Shown: positions 15,981 through 24,375 of the stretch, in pieces | How the letters are laid out: each line of letters begins with the position of its first letter | Numbering within the stretch: position 1 is the first letter of the stretch | DNA from: Nonomuraea turcica | GTDB taxonomy: Bacteria; Actinomycetota; Actinomycetes; Streptosporangiales; Streptosporangiaceae | Assembly: GCF_030718205.1 (NCBI RefSeq) | Contig: NZ_JAUZQF010000008.1 | Span: forward strand, 186,001-250,000 | Length of the DNA stretch: 64,000 nt | Direction: 5' to 3' | Translations under genes and position numbers: made by a program | Notes under the pieces: model-generated | What the model was told of the DNA's origin: nothing | The model's database searches: none | The model's input: only the letters and a program-made list of their open reading frames with translations

Positions 15981-16772
15981 TCAGCCCCTGCCGACCCGTG
16001 CGAGCTGACGCGCCTGAGCCACCAGGCGACCGGCGGAGTCGCGCACCTCGACCTCCTCGTCGAACCAGCCGTCGGAGATCAGCCGGCCGCTGCCGAGCAG
16101 GGTCAGCCAGCCGGGCGCGGGCAGCGCGCGCAGGTGCCAGGTGAGGTCCACGGTCGGCGCCCAGCCGCGCGCGCCCGCCGAGAACACCACGGGCGGCAAC
16201 GCGTCCACGGCCAGCGCCAGCACGTACGGGTCCGGGTCCTGCGGCTCGGCCATCCTGAAGTACGCCCGCGACTCGGGCCTGCCGGTGGGGTTGCCGGTCA
16301 GCCAGCCGATCGTGGGCGGGTCGAAGAGCAGCTCCATCTGGGCGCTCAGGGTCATGCCCGATTCCGGCTTGGGGTCGGGGAGCTTGACGCAGTCCGCGGG
16401 GGCCGGCATGTCGTGCGCTGATTTTTCGGCATAAATCGGCGCGACGTCGTTCAACGTGGCCGTCGTGATCAGGCTCTCGATCTGCGCCACGCCATCCTGT
16501 ACGAGCGTGGCCCGGGCGAAGGCGGCCGTCCTGCCCGCCTTCAGCGGCTCCACCTTGACCTGGGCGGGACCGGGCGCCGGCGCCTTGAGGAACTGCGCTG
16601 TCGTGCTCACCGGATGGTGGAACGGCGAGGCGTCCACCGCCGCGCGCAGGATCACCGCCATGAGGTAGCCGCCGTTGAGCGGGCCGCCGATGGCGTATCC
16701 GGGGTCGATGCACACGTCGTAGGTGCCGTCGTCGACCCTGATCGCCTGCGTGGCCTCGTCGAACTTGGTCAT
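15981..16772 (-). CDS. TesB-like acyl-CoA thioesterase (double hotdog)
   Basis: About 263 residues with two hotdog domains. The N-terminal one carries GGPLNGGYLMAVILRA, the helix typical of TesB/4HBT_3 thioesterases in actinobacteria. The second (about 135-263) is followed by LISDGWFDEEVEVRDSAGRL. Such proteins cleave acyl-CoA; the substrate is unknown. ATG 16772 has GGCGGGAGCGG just upstream. A TAGAAT box on the coding strand (16804-16799) is a candidate -10. It lies where mycobacteria have the rhomboid gene Rv1337. Confidence 0.82.
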   Translation of the reverse strand: MTKFDEATQAIRVDDGTYDVCIDPGYAIGGPLNGGYLMAVILRAAVDASPFHHPVSTTAQFLKAPAPGPAQVKVEPLKAGRTAAFARATLVQDGVAQIESLITTATLNDVAPIYAEKSAHDMPAPADCVKLPDPKPESGMTLSAQMELLFDPPTIGWLTGNPTGRPESRAYFRMAEPQDPDPYVLALAVDALPPVVFSAGARGWAPTVDLTWHLRALPAPGWLTLLGSGRLISDGWFDEEVEVRDSAGRLVAQARQLARVGRG

Positions 16773-16881
16773 CCGCTCCCGCCTCAGCCTGGAACTATAT
16801 TCTAGTAGCCCCATACTCTACGACATGCGTCTGTCAGCGCGCCTACCTGCGAAAACATGGTCGGGCTGAGAGAGTTTGATC

Positions 16882-17208
16882 ATGGCAGTTGTCACCGAAC
16901 TCATAGGTCAGTCCGTCTGGGACTGCCACGGGGTGTGGGTCGGTCACGTCGTCGACATCCGCATGATCAAGCACAAGGGCGAGCTCCAGCAGAGCCACAC
17001 CGTCAACGGACTTGTCGTGTCCAGCCGGCGTGCGCCGCTCCTGCTCGGGCTCACCCGCAACCTCCACGGGCGCGTCCCCTGGCTCTCCCGGGTCCTGACA
17101 CGGGTGATCTACGCGGGGTGCACGTTCGTGCCGTGGTCGAGCGTCGCCGACTACGCGAGCGGCGAGGTGCATATCGATGTGCTCAGAAAGGAGCTCCCCA
17201 GAGTCTGA
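16882..17208 (+). CDS. PRC-barrel-like small protein
   Basis: 108 residues. The first part, ELIGQSVWDCHGVWVGHVVDI, looks like a PRC-barrel strand pattern (a residue-binding barrel often found in RNA-processing and photosynthesis proteins), followed by TVNGLVVSSRRAPLLLGLTR. The exact role is unknown. ATG 16882 with GAGAG eight bases upstream is chosen. Divergent from the thioesterase gene. Confidence 0.7.
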   Translation: MAVVTELIGQSVWDCHGVWVGHVVDIRMIKHKGELQQSHTVNGLVVSSRRAPLLLGLTRNLHGRVPWLSRVLTRVIYAGCTFVPWSSVADYASGEVHIDVLRKELPRV

Positions 17209-17293
17209 TTTCGACTTCAGCACATTGCAAGCGGCTGACAAGCAACATCAGATAACTTCTCTGTGGTTAAAAGTCCACATTGTGAGTTGAGTG

Positions 17294-19138
17294 ATGTCTG
17301 CGAATAATCCCCCTTACGGCCAGGATCCTGACCGGACTACGGCGTACAACTGGAACCAAGGGCAGCCGTACCCTCCGCAGCAGCCTTACCCCCAGCAGCA
17401 GTCCTACGGCGAACAGGGGACTTATGGGCAGCAGGGCTATGACCAGCAGGGCGCCTACGGTCAGCAGGGCAACCCTGGCCAGCAGCCCTACGGCCAGCAG
17501 CAGCCAGCCTATGGACAGCAGGCATACGGTCAGCAGGCTTACGGGCAGCAACAGCCGCCGTACGGGCAGCAGGCCCAGGGTGGCTGGCAGCAGGAGCAGA
17601 TGCCGCAGGGCGGCTGGCAGCAGGAGCAGAGTTGGCAGCAGGGCCAGTACGCGCAGCCAGGATGGCAGCAGCAGGGGCCTGAAGGCTTCGGCCCGGCCGG
17701 GCCGGCCAAGAAGAGCCGCAAGGGCTGGCTGATCGCGGGCGCCGCGACCCTCGCGGTGGTCCTGCTCGGCGGCGGCGCGGTGTGGGCCGTGGGCGCCATC
17801 GGCGGCGGCGGCACGCAGCCGAACGACGTCCTGCCCGCCAACTCCATCGCCTACGCCCGCCTTGACCTGGACCCGGCCGCGAACCAGAAGCTGGCGCTGT
17901 TCCAGCTCGCCAGGAAGTTCACGGTCACCAAGGACTCCTTCACCGGCGAGGACCCGCGCAAGGCGCTGTTCGACACCATCAACAAGGACTCCGACAGCAA
18001 GATCGACTTTGCCAAGGACGTCGACCCGTGGCTGGGCAGCAGGATCGGCTTCGCCGCCGTCCCCTCCGGCAAGGACGAGCCCGACTTCGCGGTGGCCGTC
18101 CAGGTCAAGGACCAGGAGCAGGCCAAGGCCGGCATCGCCAAGCTGATGGACGGCGACAAGTACGGCATCTCCTTCCGCGACGACTACGCGCTCCTCACCG
18201 CCAACCAGGGGCTGGCCGACAAGTACGCCCAGGCCGAGGGCAGCCTGGCCGACAACGCGGAGTTCAGCGAGGACATGGGTGCGGTCGGCGAGCAGGGCGT
18301 GCTGTCCTTCTGGGCCGACATGGGCGGCCTGATCGACCTGGCCAAGAAGGAGCTCCCCGCGGACCAACGGGCGGCGATCGACAAGATCAAGGACGCCAGG
18401 TTCGCCGGCGCCCTGCGCTTCGACAGCGCCTACGTCGAGCTCGCCGGTACGGTGCGCGGCGGCACGGGCATGCTGCCCCAGGGCGACCTGCCCAAGGCCA
18501 ACCTGGGCACTCTGCCCGCCACCACGGCCGGCGCGCTGTCGATCTCCGGCCTGGACCAGGTCGTCACCAAGCAGTGGTCCGAGATCGAGAAGCAGGCCTC
18601 GGCGACCGGGGCCGCGGAGATCAAGCAGCTCATCGAGCAGGCCAAGACCCAGTTCGGCCTGGAGCTGCCGGCTGACCTCGCCACGGTCTTCGGCAAGAAC
18701 TTCACGCTGGCGGTGGACAGCGAGGGCCTGAACAGCGACCAGATCAAGGGCGGCGTGCGCATCGCGACCGACCCGGCCAAGGCGCAGGCCATCCTCGACA
18801 AGATCCAGCAGGCGATGACCTCCAGCGGGCAGCCGGCTCCCCAGATCGCCAAGGTCGCCGGGGACGGGGTCTTCACGGTGGCGACGACCGACGAGTACGC
18901 CAAGAAGCTGGCCGAGGAGGGCACGCTGGGCGACTCGGAGACGTTCCAGACCGCGATCCCGAACGCGGGCGAGGCCACGTCAGCGCTCTTCGTCGACCTC
19001 GACAAGCTGGAGAGCCTCTACCTCAAGACCATGCAAGGCGACGAGAAGGCCAACCTGCAGGTGCTGAGGGCCATCGGCATCAGCGGCACCCAGACCGACA
19101 CCGAGGCGACATTCTCGATGCGGGTCCTGTTCAACTAA
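17294..19138 (+). CDS. DUF3352 membrane-anchored protein with Gln/Tyr/Gly-rich N-terminus
   Basis: 614 residues. The first 140 are a low-complexity, probably disordered cytoplasmic region made of repeated Y-G-Q-Q units and W-Q-Q-E units. One helix (about 146-168, GWLIAGAATLAVVLLGGGAVW) anchors a large extracytoplasmic domain (about 180-614) of the DUF3352 type, with DVLPANSIAYARLDLDPAA, VDPWLGSRIGFA and two similar halves. The role is unknown; the family occurs throughout actinobacteria. ATG 17294 is preferred over the GTG directly before it. Ends 9 bp before a strong terminator. Confidence 0.85.
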   Translation: MSANNPPYGQDPDRTTAYNWNQGQPYPPQQPYPQQQSYGEQGTYGQQGYDQQGAYGQQGNPGQQPYGQQQPAYGQQAYGQQAYGQQQPPYGQQAQGGWQQEQMPQGGWQQEQSWQQGQYAQPGWQQQGPEGFGPAGPAKKSRKGWLIAGAATLAVVLLGGGAVWAVGAIGGGGTQPNDVLPANSIAYARLDLDPAANQKLALFQLARKFTVTKDSFTGEDPRKALFDTINKDSDSKIDFAKDVDPWLGSRIGFAAVPSGKDEPDFAVAVQVKDQEQAKAGIAKLMDGDKYGISFRDDYALLTANQGLADKYAQAEGSLADNAEFSEDMGAVGEQGVLSFWADMGGLIDLAKKELPADQRAAIDKIKDARFAGALRFDSAYVELAGTVRGGTGMLPQGDLPKANLGTLPATTAGALSISGLDQVVTKQWSEIEKQASATGAAEIKQLIEQAKTQFGLELPADLATVFGKNFTLAVDSEGLNSDQIKGGVRIATDPAKAQAILDKIQQAMTSSGQPAPQIAKVAGDGVFTVATTDEYAKKLAEEGTLGDSETFQTAIPNAGEATSALFVDLDKLESLYLKTMQGDEKANLQVLRAIGISGTQTDTEATFSMRVLFN

Positions 19139-19147
19139 GGGCATAAC

Positions 19148-19183
19148 GAAAGGGCGGCCGGTCCCCTGACCGGCCGCCCTTTC
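19148..19183. terminator. Bidirectional intrinsic terminator-like hairpin
   Basis: Perfect 16-bp stem (GAAAGGGCGGCCGGTC at 19148-19163, paired with 19168-19183) and a CCCT loop. It separates the convergent DUF3352 and cysM genes and ends in TTTC on one side and CTTTC on the other, so it can serve both. Confidence 0.85.
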
Positions 19184-19196
19184 GTGTTCCAGGCGC

Positions 19197-20144
19197 TCAG
19201 GCCCAGAGCTGGCCTTCGAGGCGTTCTTCCGCCTCGTCCAGGGTGCCCTCGTAGGCGCCCGTGGACAGGTATTTCCAGCCGCCGTCGGCCACCACGAACA
19301 CGACGTCGGCACGCTCTCCCGCCTTGACCGCCTTCGCGGCCACCCCGAGCGCCGCATGCAGCGCGGCCCCGGTCGAGACGCCGGCGAAGATGCCCTCAGA
19401 GGCCAGCAGCTCGCGGGTGCGCCGCAGCGCGTCCGCGGAGCCGACCGAGAATCGGGTGGTCAGCACGGACTCGTCGTAGAGCTCGGGGATGAACCCCTCG
19501 TCCACGTTACGCAGCCCGTAGACCAGCTCGCCGTAACGCGGCTCGGCGGCGACGATCTGCACGTCCGGCACCCGCTCGCGCAGGAACCGGCCCACTCCCA
19601 TCAGCGTCCCCGTCGTGCCGAGCCCGGCCACGAAGTGGGTGACGGTCGGCAGGTCCTCGAGGATCTCGGGGCCCGTGGTCTCGTAGTGCGAGCGCCAGTT
19701 GGCCGGGTTTCCGTATTGGTAGAGCATCACCCAGGAGGGGTTTTTCGCCGCCAGGTCCTTGGCCACGCGCACGGCCTCGTTCGAGCCACCGGCCGCCGGG
19801 GAGGAGATGATCTCGGCGCCCCACATGCGCAGCAGCTGGCGCCGCTCCTCGGAGGTGTTCTCCGGCATGACGCAGATCAGCTTGTAGCCCTTGAGCTTGG
19901 CCGACATGGCGAGCGAGATGCCGGTGTTGCCGCTGGTGGGCTCCAGGATCGTGCAGCCGGGCGTGAGGAGGCCGTCCTTCTCGGCCTGCTGGACCATCCA
20001 CAGCGCGGGCCGGTCCTTGATCGAGCCGGTCGGGTTGCGGTCCTCCAGCTTCGCCCAGATCCGTACGTCGGCGGACGGCGACAACCTCGGCAGGCCGACG
20101 AGCGGCGTGCGACCCACCGAGTCGATCAGCGATTCGAAACGCAT
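19197..20144 (-). CDS. cysM: CysM, CysO-dependent cysteine synthase
   Basis: PLP enzyme of 315 residues. The PLP lysine is K43 in PTGSIKDRPA, the substrate loop is EPTSGNTGISL and the phosphate cradle is GLGTTGTLMG. The mycobacterial CysM uses O-phosphoserine and the thiocarboxylate of CysO rather than sulfide; the directly preceding cysO and mec genes support that role here. Starts at ATG 20144, one base after the cysO stop. Ends at a strong hairpin. Confidence 0.93.
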   Translation of the reverse strand: MRFESLIDSVGRTPLVGLPRLSPSADVRIWAKLEDRNPTGSIKDRPALWMVQQAEKDGLLTPGCTILEPTSGNTGISLAMSAKLKGYKLICVMPENTSEERRQLLRMWGAEIISSPAAGGSNEAVRVAKDLAAKNPSWVMLYQYGNPANWRSHYETTGPEILEDLPTVTHFVAGLGTTGTLMGVGRFLRERVPDVQIVAAEPRYGELVYGLRNVDEGFIPELYDESVLTTRFSVGSADALRRTRELLASEGIFAGVSTGAALHAALGVAAKAVKAGERADVVFVVADGGWKYLSTGAYEGTLDEAEERLEGQLWA

Positions 20145-20145
20145 G

Positions 20146-20418
20146 TCACCCGCCGGCGACGGCAGGAAGGACGGTCACCGTGTCACCGTCGGACACCGGC
20201 GTACCGAGGCCGCCCAGGAAGCGCACGTCCTCGTCGTTGAGGTAAACGTTGACGAAGCGGCGCAGGCCGCCCTGGTCGACCAGGCGGTCCTTGATGCCCG
20301 GGTGGCGGGACTCCAGATTGGTGATCAGCTCGTCAAGAGTGGCGCCCTCAGCGCTCACGGCCTTCGCACCGTCGGTGTAGTTGCGCAGAATGGTCGGGAT
20401 GCGAACCTCGATGGCCAT
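20146..20418 (-). CDS. cysO: CysO, MoaD/ThiS-type sulfur carrier
   Basis: Ubiquitin-like sulfur carrier of 90 residues ending in AGG; the C-terminal GG is the site of thiocarboxylate formation. It starts MAIEVRIPTILRNYTDGAK. CysM transfers serine onto CysO-SH, and Mec then releases cysteine. ATG 20418 has GAGGAG about ten bases upstream. Tightly linked to cysM, one base apart. Confidence 0.93.
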   Translation of the reverse strand: MAIEVRIPTILRNYTDGAKAVSAEGATLDELITNLESRHPGIKDRLVDQGGLRRFVNVYLNDEDVRFLGGLGTPVSDGDTVTVLPAVAGG

Positions 20419-20501
20419 CGCGGTCAGTCTCCTCATGTCATGTCGTCGTCCCATCGGCGGACAACGCCGACGGCTGAAAGGGGATTCCAGGCTCAGTGAC
20501 G

Positions 20502-20576
20502 TCAGTTGCGACAGTCGTAGACGACGACAGCCGGAGTATGCGCGAAGAGGAAGCTCTGCACCGGCCGGACCATCAT
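20502..20576 (-). CDS. Possible 24-residue small protein between mec and cysO
   Basis: A short reading frame starts at ATG 20576 and overlaps the mec stop (ATGATGG), which would allow translational coupling. The product is basic at the start, hydrophobic in the middle (SFLFAHTPAVVV) and ends YDCRN. Small cysteine-containing leader peptides are known upstream of sulfur genes in actinobacteria, but I do not recognise this one. It fills about half of the 154-bp gap before cysO. It may be chance. Confidence 0.35.
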   Translation of the reverse strand: MMVRPVQSFLFAHTPAVVVYDCRN

Positions 20577-20974
20577 GGGAGAAACCTTACCTCTTCCTCG
20601 GTAATCACTCCGTCGAGGATCCGGTAGGAGCGGAACTCCGCCTTGTTGTCGTCCCTGGTGGAGACCAGGACGTAGTGCGCGTTGGGCTCGGAGGCGTAGG
20701 ACACGTCGGTGCGTGACGGGTAGGCCTCGGTGGCGGTGTGGGAGTGGTAGATCACGACGGGTTCCTCGTCGCGGTCGTCCATCTCGCGCCACACGCGCAG
20801 CTGCTCCATCGAGTCGAAGCGGTAGAAGGTGGGCGAGCGCTCGGCGTTCGCCATGGGGACGAACCGCTCGGGAACGCCGTTCTTGCCCGCGATCACACCG
20901 CACGCCTCGTCGGGGTGGTCGGCCCGGGCATGGGCGACGATCTTGTCCGCCAGTTCCTGCGAGATCGAGAGCAT
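20573..20974 (-). CDS. mec: Mec, JAMM/M67 metallopeptidase (CysO-cysteine hydrolase)
   Basis: Zinc isopeptidase-like enzyme of 133 residues. The JAMM motif is intact: E23 in DEACGVIAG, H77 and H79 in YHSHT, S87 and D90 in SRTD. It cleaves cysteine from the C-terminus of CysO in the mycobacterial pathway. Starts at ATG 20974, nine bases after the DUF2017 stop, and lies upstream of cysO and cysM. Confidence 0.93.
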   Translation of the reverse strand: MLSISQELADKIVAHARADHPDEACGVIAGKNGVPERFVPMANAERSPTFYRFDSMEQLRVWREMDDRDEEPVVIYHSHTATEAYPSRTDVSYASEPNAHYVLVSTRDDNKAEFRSYRILDGVITEEEVRFLP

Positions 20975-20983
20975 GCCCGGAAA

Positions 20984-21508
20984 TTACCAGAGCGCTCGGA
21001 CCAGGCTGTCCTGGAGGTAGGTCAACCAGTCATAGGTGACATAGGCCGGGTATCTAGGGTCGTCCTCGGACATCATGGCGATCTCATCGTGGATCTCCTC
21101 GGTCACCTCCAGCTTGGTGCCGAGGGTGAGCCGGATGTCGTTGAGCGCCCGCAGCCACGCCTGGGCCTGCTCGGGTGTCAGGTCGAAGCGCCCGGACGCG
21201 GCGCTGTCGAGCACGGTCTGCGCGTCGGCCCGTTTGCCGTCGCGCAGCGTGGCCTCGGTGTAGCGGCGGAACTCGGCCGCCTCTTTGTCGTCTTCATACG
21301 CCGACGGGAACAGGCGCGCCAGCACCGGGTCCGACGGAGCCTCGGTCGAGCCGATGCCCAGCGCCCGCTCCAGCGGATCGTCGCTCGTCTCCCCCGGCGT
21401 CACGAGGCCGAGCGTCATCGACACGAGCGAGCGCAGCAGCGAGACCTCCGCGGCCTCGAACCGCGCGACGACTCCGCCACCTTTGCCCGGCGAGAACCCC
21501 GAACTCAC
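20984..21508 (-). CDS. DUF2017 protein
   Basis: Cytoplasmic protein of 174 residues, mostly helical and acidic. It is conserved between clpS and mec in actinobacteria (Rv1332 position). Visible pieces: EAAEVSLLRSLVSMTLGL, and LPSAYEDD-like FPSAYEDDKEAAEFRRYTE, then YDWLTYLQDSLVRALW at the end. The role is unknown; a link with ClpS-mediated proteolysis is only positional. GTG 21508 has GAAGAGG six bases upstream. Confidence 0.88.
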   Translation of the reverse strand: MSSGFSPGKGGGVVARFEAAEVSLLRSLVSMTLGLVTPGETSDDPLERALGIGSTEAPSDPVLARLFPSAYEDDKEAAEFRRYTEATLRDGKRADAQTVLDSAASGRFDLTPEQAQAWLRALNDIRLTLGTKLEVTEEIHDEIAMMSEDDPRYPAYVTYDWLTYLQDSLVRALW

Positions 21509-21527
21509 CCGCACCTCTTCACGTGCA

Positions 21528-21821
21528 TCACTTGACCGAATCCGGCTGGAGCGTCGCCCACAGGCCGTAGGAGTGGAGAATCTGCACATCGCGTTCCATC
21601 TCTTCGCGCGTGCCGCTGGACACGACCGCCTTACCCTTGTGGTGTACGTCCAGCATGAGTTTCTCGGCCTTCTCCTTGGTGTAGCCGAAGACCGTTTGGA
21701 AGACGTAGGTCACGTAGGACATGAGGTTGACGGGGTCGTTCCAGACGATGGTTACCCATGGCAGATCGGGCCGGACGTCCGATGACGGACGCTCGACGGT
21801 GATTGGAGCGGTGCTACCCAC
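21528..21821 (-). CDS. clpS: ClpS, N-end rule adaptor
   Basis: 97 residues. Binds ClpC/ClpA and delivers N-degron substrates. The core WVTIVWNDPVNLMSYVTYVF and the following KAEKLMLDVHHKGKAVV contain the usual N-degron pocket residues (N-D-P-V-N, M, V, H). The disordered N-terminal extension is short. Starts at GTG 21821; divergent from pncB with about 40 bp between them. Confidence 0.95.
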   Translation of the reverse strand: MGSTAPITVERPSSDVRPDLPWVTIVWNDPVNLMSYVTYVFQTVFGYTKEKAEKLMLDVHHKGKAVVSSGTREEMERDVQILHSYGLWATLQPDSVK

Positions 21822-21861
21822 ATCCCCGAGTCTGCCCTATCTGGGCCGTAGTCTTCGAGTC

Positions 21862-23151
21862 GTGACAATGACCATGAGCACTGCGTTGCTCACAGATCAC
21901 TATGAGCTGACGATGCTGCAGGCCGCGCTGCGAAGCGGGGCGGCCCACAGACGCGCGGTCTTCGAGGTGTTCGCCCGACACCTGCCGGGCGGGCGGCGCT
22001 ACGGGGTTGTCGCTGGGACGGGACGTGTCCTGGACGAGCTCGAACACTTCCGTTTTGGTGACAATGAACTCACCTATCTGCAGGCGCGCCAGGTCGTGGA
22101 CGACGCCACTCTGGCGTTTCTGGCCGATTACCGGTTTTCGGGCAACATCTACGGCTACCGCGAGGGTGACCTCTATTTCCCCGCCTCTCCCATCATGGTC
22201 GTGGAGGGCACCTTCGCCGAGGCCGTGGTGCTGGAGACGCTGATCCTGTCGATCCTCAATCACGACTGCGCGATCGCCTCCGCCGCCTCCCGCATGACCA
22301 ACGCCGCGGGCAAGCGCCCGATCATCGAGATGGGCTCGCGGCGGACGCACGAGAGCGCGGCGGTGGCCGCTGCCCGGGCCGCGTACATCGCCGGGTTCGC
22401 CTCGACCTCCAACCTGATGGCCGGGCAGAGGTACGGCATCCCCACGGCCGGCACGGCGGCGCACGCCTTCACGCTGCTGCACGACTCCGAGCGGGCGGCG
22501 TTCGAGGCCCAGATTGCCTCGCTCGGGCCGGAGACGACCCTGCTGGTGGACACCTACGACGTGCCGGAGGCGGTCCGCACGGCGGTGGAGCTGGCCGGGC
22601 CCAAGCTCGGCGCGGTCCGCATCGACTCCGGAGACCTGGCCGCCGCGGCGCAGGAGGTGCGCGAGCAACTCGACGCGCTCGGCGCCTTCAACACCCGCAT
22701 CCTGGTCACCTCGGACCTGGACGAATACGCCATCGCCGCGCTCGCCGCCGCCCCCGTGGACGGGTACGGAGTGGGCACCTCGCTGGTGACCGGGTCAGGG
22801 GTGCCCACGGCGGCACTGGTGTACAAGCTGGTGGCGCGGGAGACGGCCGCGGGCAAGCTGGAGCCTGTGGCCAAGCGCTCGGTGGGCAAGCCGTCGCGGG
22901 GCGGGCGCAAGGAGGCGTACCGGGTGCTGGACTCCTCCGGCCATGCCGAGACCGAGCTGATCACCACTGGGGGCGTGGTCCCCGAGGGTGGCATTCCCCT
23001 GCTGCACGAGCTGGTGCACGAAGGCGAGGTCGTCGGCGCGGAGCCCCTGTCCGCCGCCCGCGAACGCCACGCGCAGGCCGTCGCCACACTCCCGCTGGAG
23101 GCCCTCCACCTGGGCCGGGGGTACGCGGCGGTCCCCACGGAGTTCGCCTGA
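21862..23151 (+). CDS. pncB: Nicotinate phosphoribosyltransferase
   Basis: Enzyme of about 429 residues that makes NaMN from nicotinate and PRPP in NAD salvage. Features: STALLTDHYELTML at the start, the catalytic His region in IEMGSRRTHESAAVAAARAA, TAAHAFTLLHD, RIDSGDLAAAA and YGVGTSLVTG, and a C-terminal tail typical of the bacterial form. A TAGTCT box seven bases before GTG 21862 and no SD suggest a leaderless mRNA; ATG 21868 is the alternative. pncA follows 14 bp later. Confidence 0.95.
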   Translation: MTMTMSTALLTDHYELTMLQAALRSGAAHRRAVFEVFARHLPGGRRYGVVAGTGRVLDELEHFRFGDNELTYLQARQVVDDATLAFLADYRFSGNIYGYREGDLYFPASPIMVVEGTFAEAVVLETLILSILNHDCAIASAASRMTNAAGKRPIIEMGSRRTHESAAVAAARAAYIAGFASTSNLMAGQRYGIPTAGTAAHAFTLLHDSERAAFEAQIASLGPETTLLVDTYDVPEAVRTAVELAGPKLGAVRIDSGDLAAAAQEVREQLDALGAFNTRILVTSDLDEYAIAALAAAPVDGYGVGTSLVTGSGVPTAALVYKLVARETAAGKLEPVAKRSVGKPSRGGRKEAYRVLDSSGHAETELITTGGVVPEGGIPLLHELVHEGEVVGAEPLSAARERHAQAVATLPLEALHLGRGYAAVPTEFA

Positions 23152-23165
23152 CGTATCGTGCCACT

Positions 23166-23735
23166 ATGGGCACCGCATTGATCATCGTCGATGTGCAGAA
23201 CGACTTCTGCGAGGGTGGCAGCCTTCCCGTGGCCGGCGGGTCCGCGGTGGCGGGGGCGATCACCCGCCACGTGGCCGACCACGGCTACGACCATGTGGTC
23301 GCCACCCGCGACTACCACGTCTCCCCCGGCGACCACTTCTCGGAGTCGCCCGACTACCTTTCGAGCTGGCCGGCCCACTGCGTGGCCGGCACGCCGGGGG
23401 CGGACTTCCATCCGTCGTTCGACGTGTCGGCGGTGGAGGAGGTCTTCAGCAAGGGGACGAACGCGGCGGCTTACAGCGGGTTCGAGGGCGCGTCCGGCGA
23501 CGGGGTGTCGCTCGTGGACTGGCTCAGGGAGCGCGGGGTGCGCGAGGTGGACGTCGTGGGCATCGCCACCGACCACTGCGTGCGCGCCACGGCCCTGGAC
23601 GCGGTCAAGCACGGCCTGGCGGTGCGCGTCCTGCTGGACCTCACGGCCGGCGTCTCGCGCGCCACGACTGAGGCGGCGATCGAGGAGCTGAAGAATGCGG
23701 GCGCCACCTTGCGGGGAGCGCCTGCCGTGGGCTGA
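23166..23735 (+). CDS. pncA: Nicotinamidase (isochorismatase family)
   Basis: 189 residues. Converts nicotinamide to nicotinate, feeding PncB next door. The catalytic triad is D9 (IIVDVQNDF), K96 (FSKGTN) and C138 (ATDHCVRAT); the metal ligands are D49, H51 and H57 in TRDYHVSPGDHF. The cis-peptide region GIATDHC is intact. It is 14 bp after pncB; TATCGT six bases before the ATG could give a separate leaderless start. Confidence 0.95.
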   Translation: MGTALIIVDVQNDFCEGGSLPVAGGSAVAGAITRHVADHGYDHVVATRDYHVSPGDHFSESPDYLSSWPAHCVAGTPGADFHPSFDVSAVEEVFSKGTNAAAYSGFEGASGDGVSLVDWLRERGVREVDVVGIATDHCVRATALDAVKHGLAVRVLLDLTAGVSRATTEAAIEELKNAGATLRGAPAVG

Positions 23736-23856
23736 TCTCCTGCCGTCCATCACGCTGCGCAACGCTGAGGTGATGTGATATCAAGAGGGACGGACGCTCT
23801 CCGCAGTCGTGACGACACGGAGCGTGACACGTCTTCCTCGTCGTGGGAGGTTCTTC

Positions 23857-24354
23857 ATGCTGGCCCTCTCCCTAGGAGCGGCCTGGCTGCTCCTCGGGCC
23901 GCTCAGCCTGTGGCTCCTCGTCAAGGGCAGCGCCGCCGTGCGCATGGGCGCGATCGTCACGCTGGTGCTGCTGGAAGGCGGCACGATCGTGATGAGCCAG
24001 CTCGCTCAGGATTCCATCCCTGAGCACTCCGTGGTGTCCCACGACGTGTCACCGGCACCTGTCTGCGACGAACGCACCCCTGCCCCGCGATCCGCCAGGG
24101 TCGGCAGGGCGCTCGTGCTGGCCTGGCCCGCCGTCCACCGCGAATGCGAGACGGCCGAGGTCACTGTCCGCACCAAGGGGAGGCGGCTGCTGGTCTGGGT
24201 GCGTACGGCCCCGGGTCCGGGCGATCGCCGGACCGTCCTTCCCGTACGCGTCAAAGGCGACACGGCCCGCGTAACAGTCCCGTTGCCTGAAAAATCAGGC
24301 CATATCCCGGTTGATGGCCGCAGCGGCCACCGGATCCCGGCACCGATGACGTAG
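23857..24354 (+). CDS. Two-helix membrane protein, unknown
   Basis: I do not recognise it. From ATG 23857 it has 165 residues with hydrophobic helices at about 1-23 and 30-47, then a Pro/Arg-rich tail and a small beta-type domain containing HRECETAEVTVRTKGRRLLV. GGGAGG lies six bases before the ATG, which decides the start against the in-frame GTG 23809. Followed 21 bp later by a hydrolase gene on the same strand. Confidence 0.65.
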   Translation: MLALSLGAAWLLLGPLSLWLLVKGSAAVRMGAIVTLVLLEGGTIVMSQLAQDSIPEHSVVSHDVSPAPVCDERTPAPRSARVGRALVLAWPAVHRECETAEVTVRTKGRRLLVWVRTAPGPGDRRTVLPVRVKGDTARVTVPLPEKSGHIPVDGRSGHRIPAPMT

Positions 24355-24375
24355 CCATCTGGATGGAGCACTACC

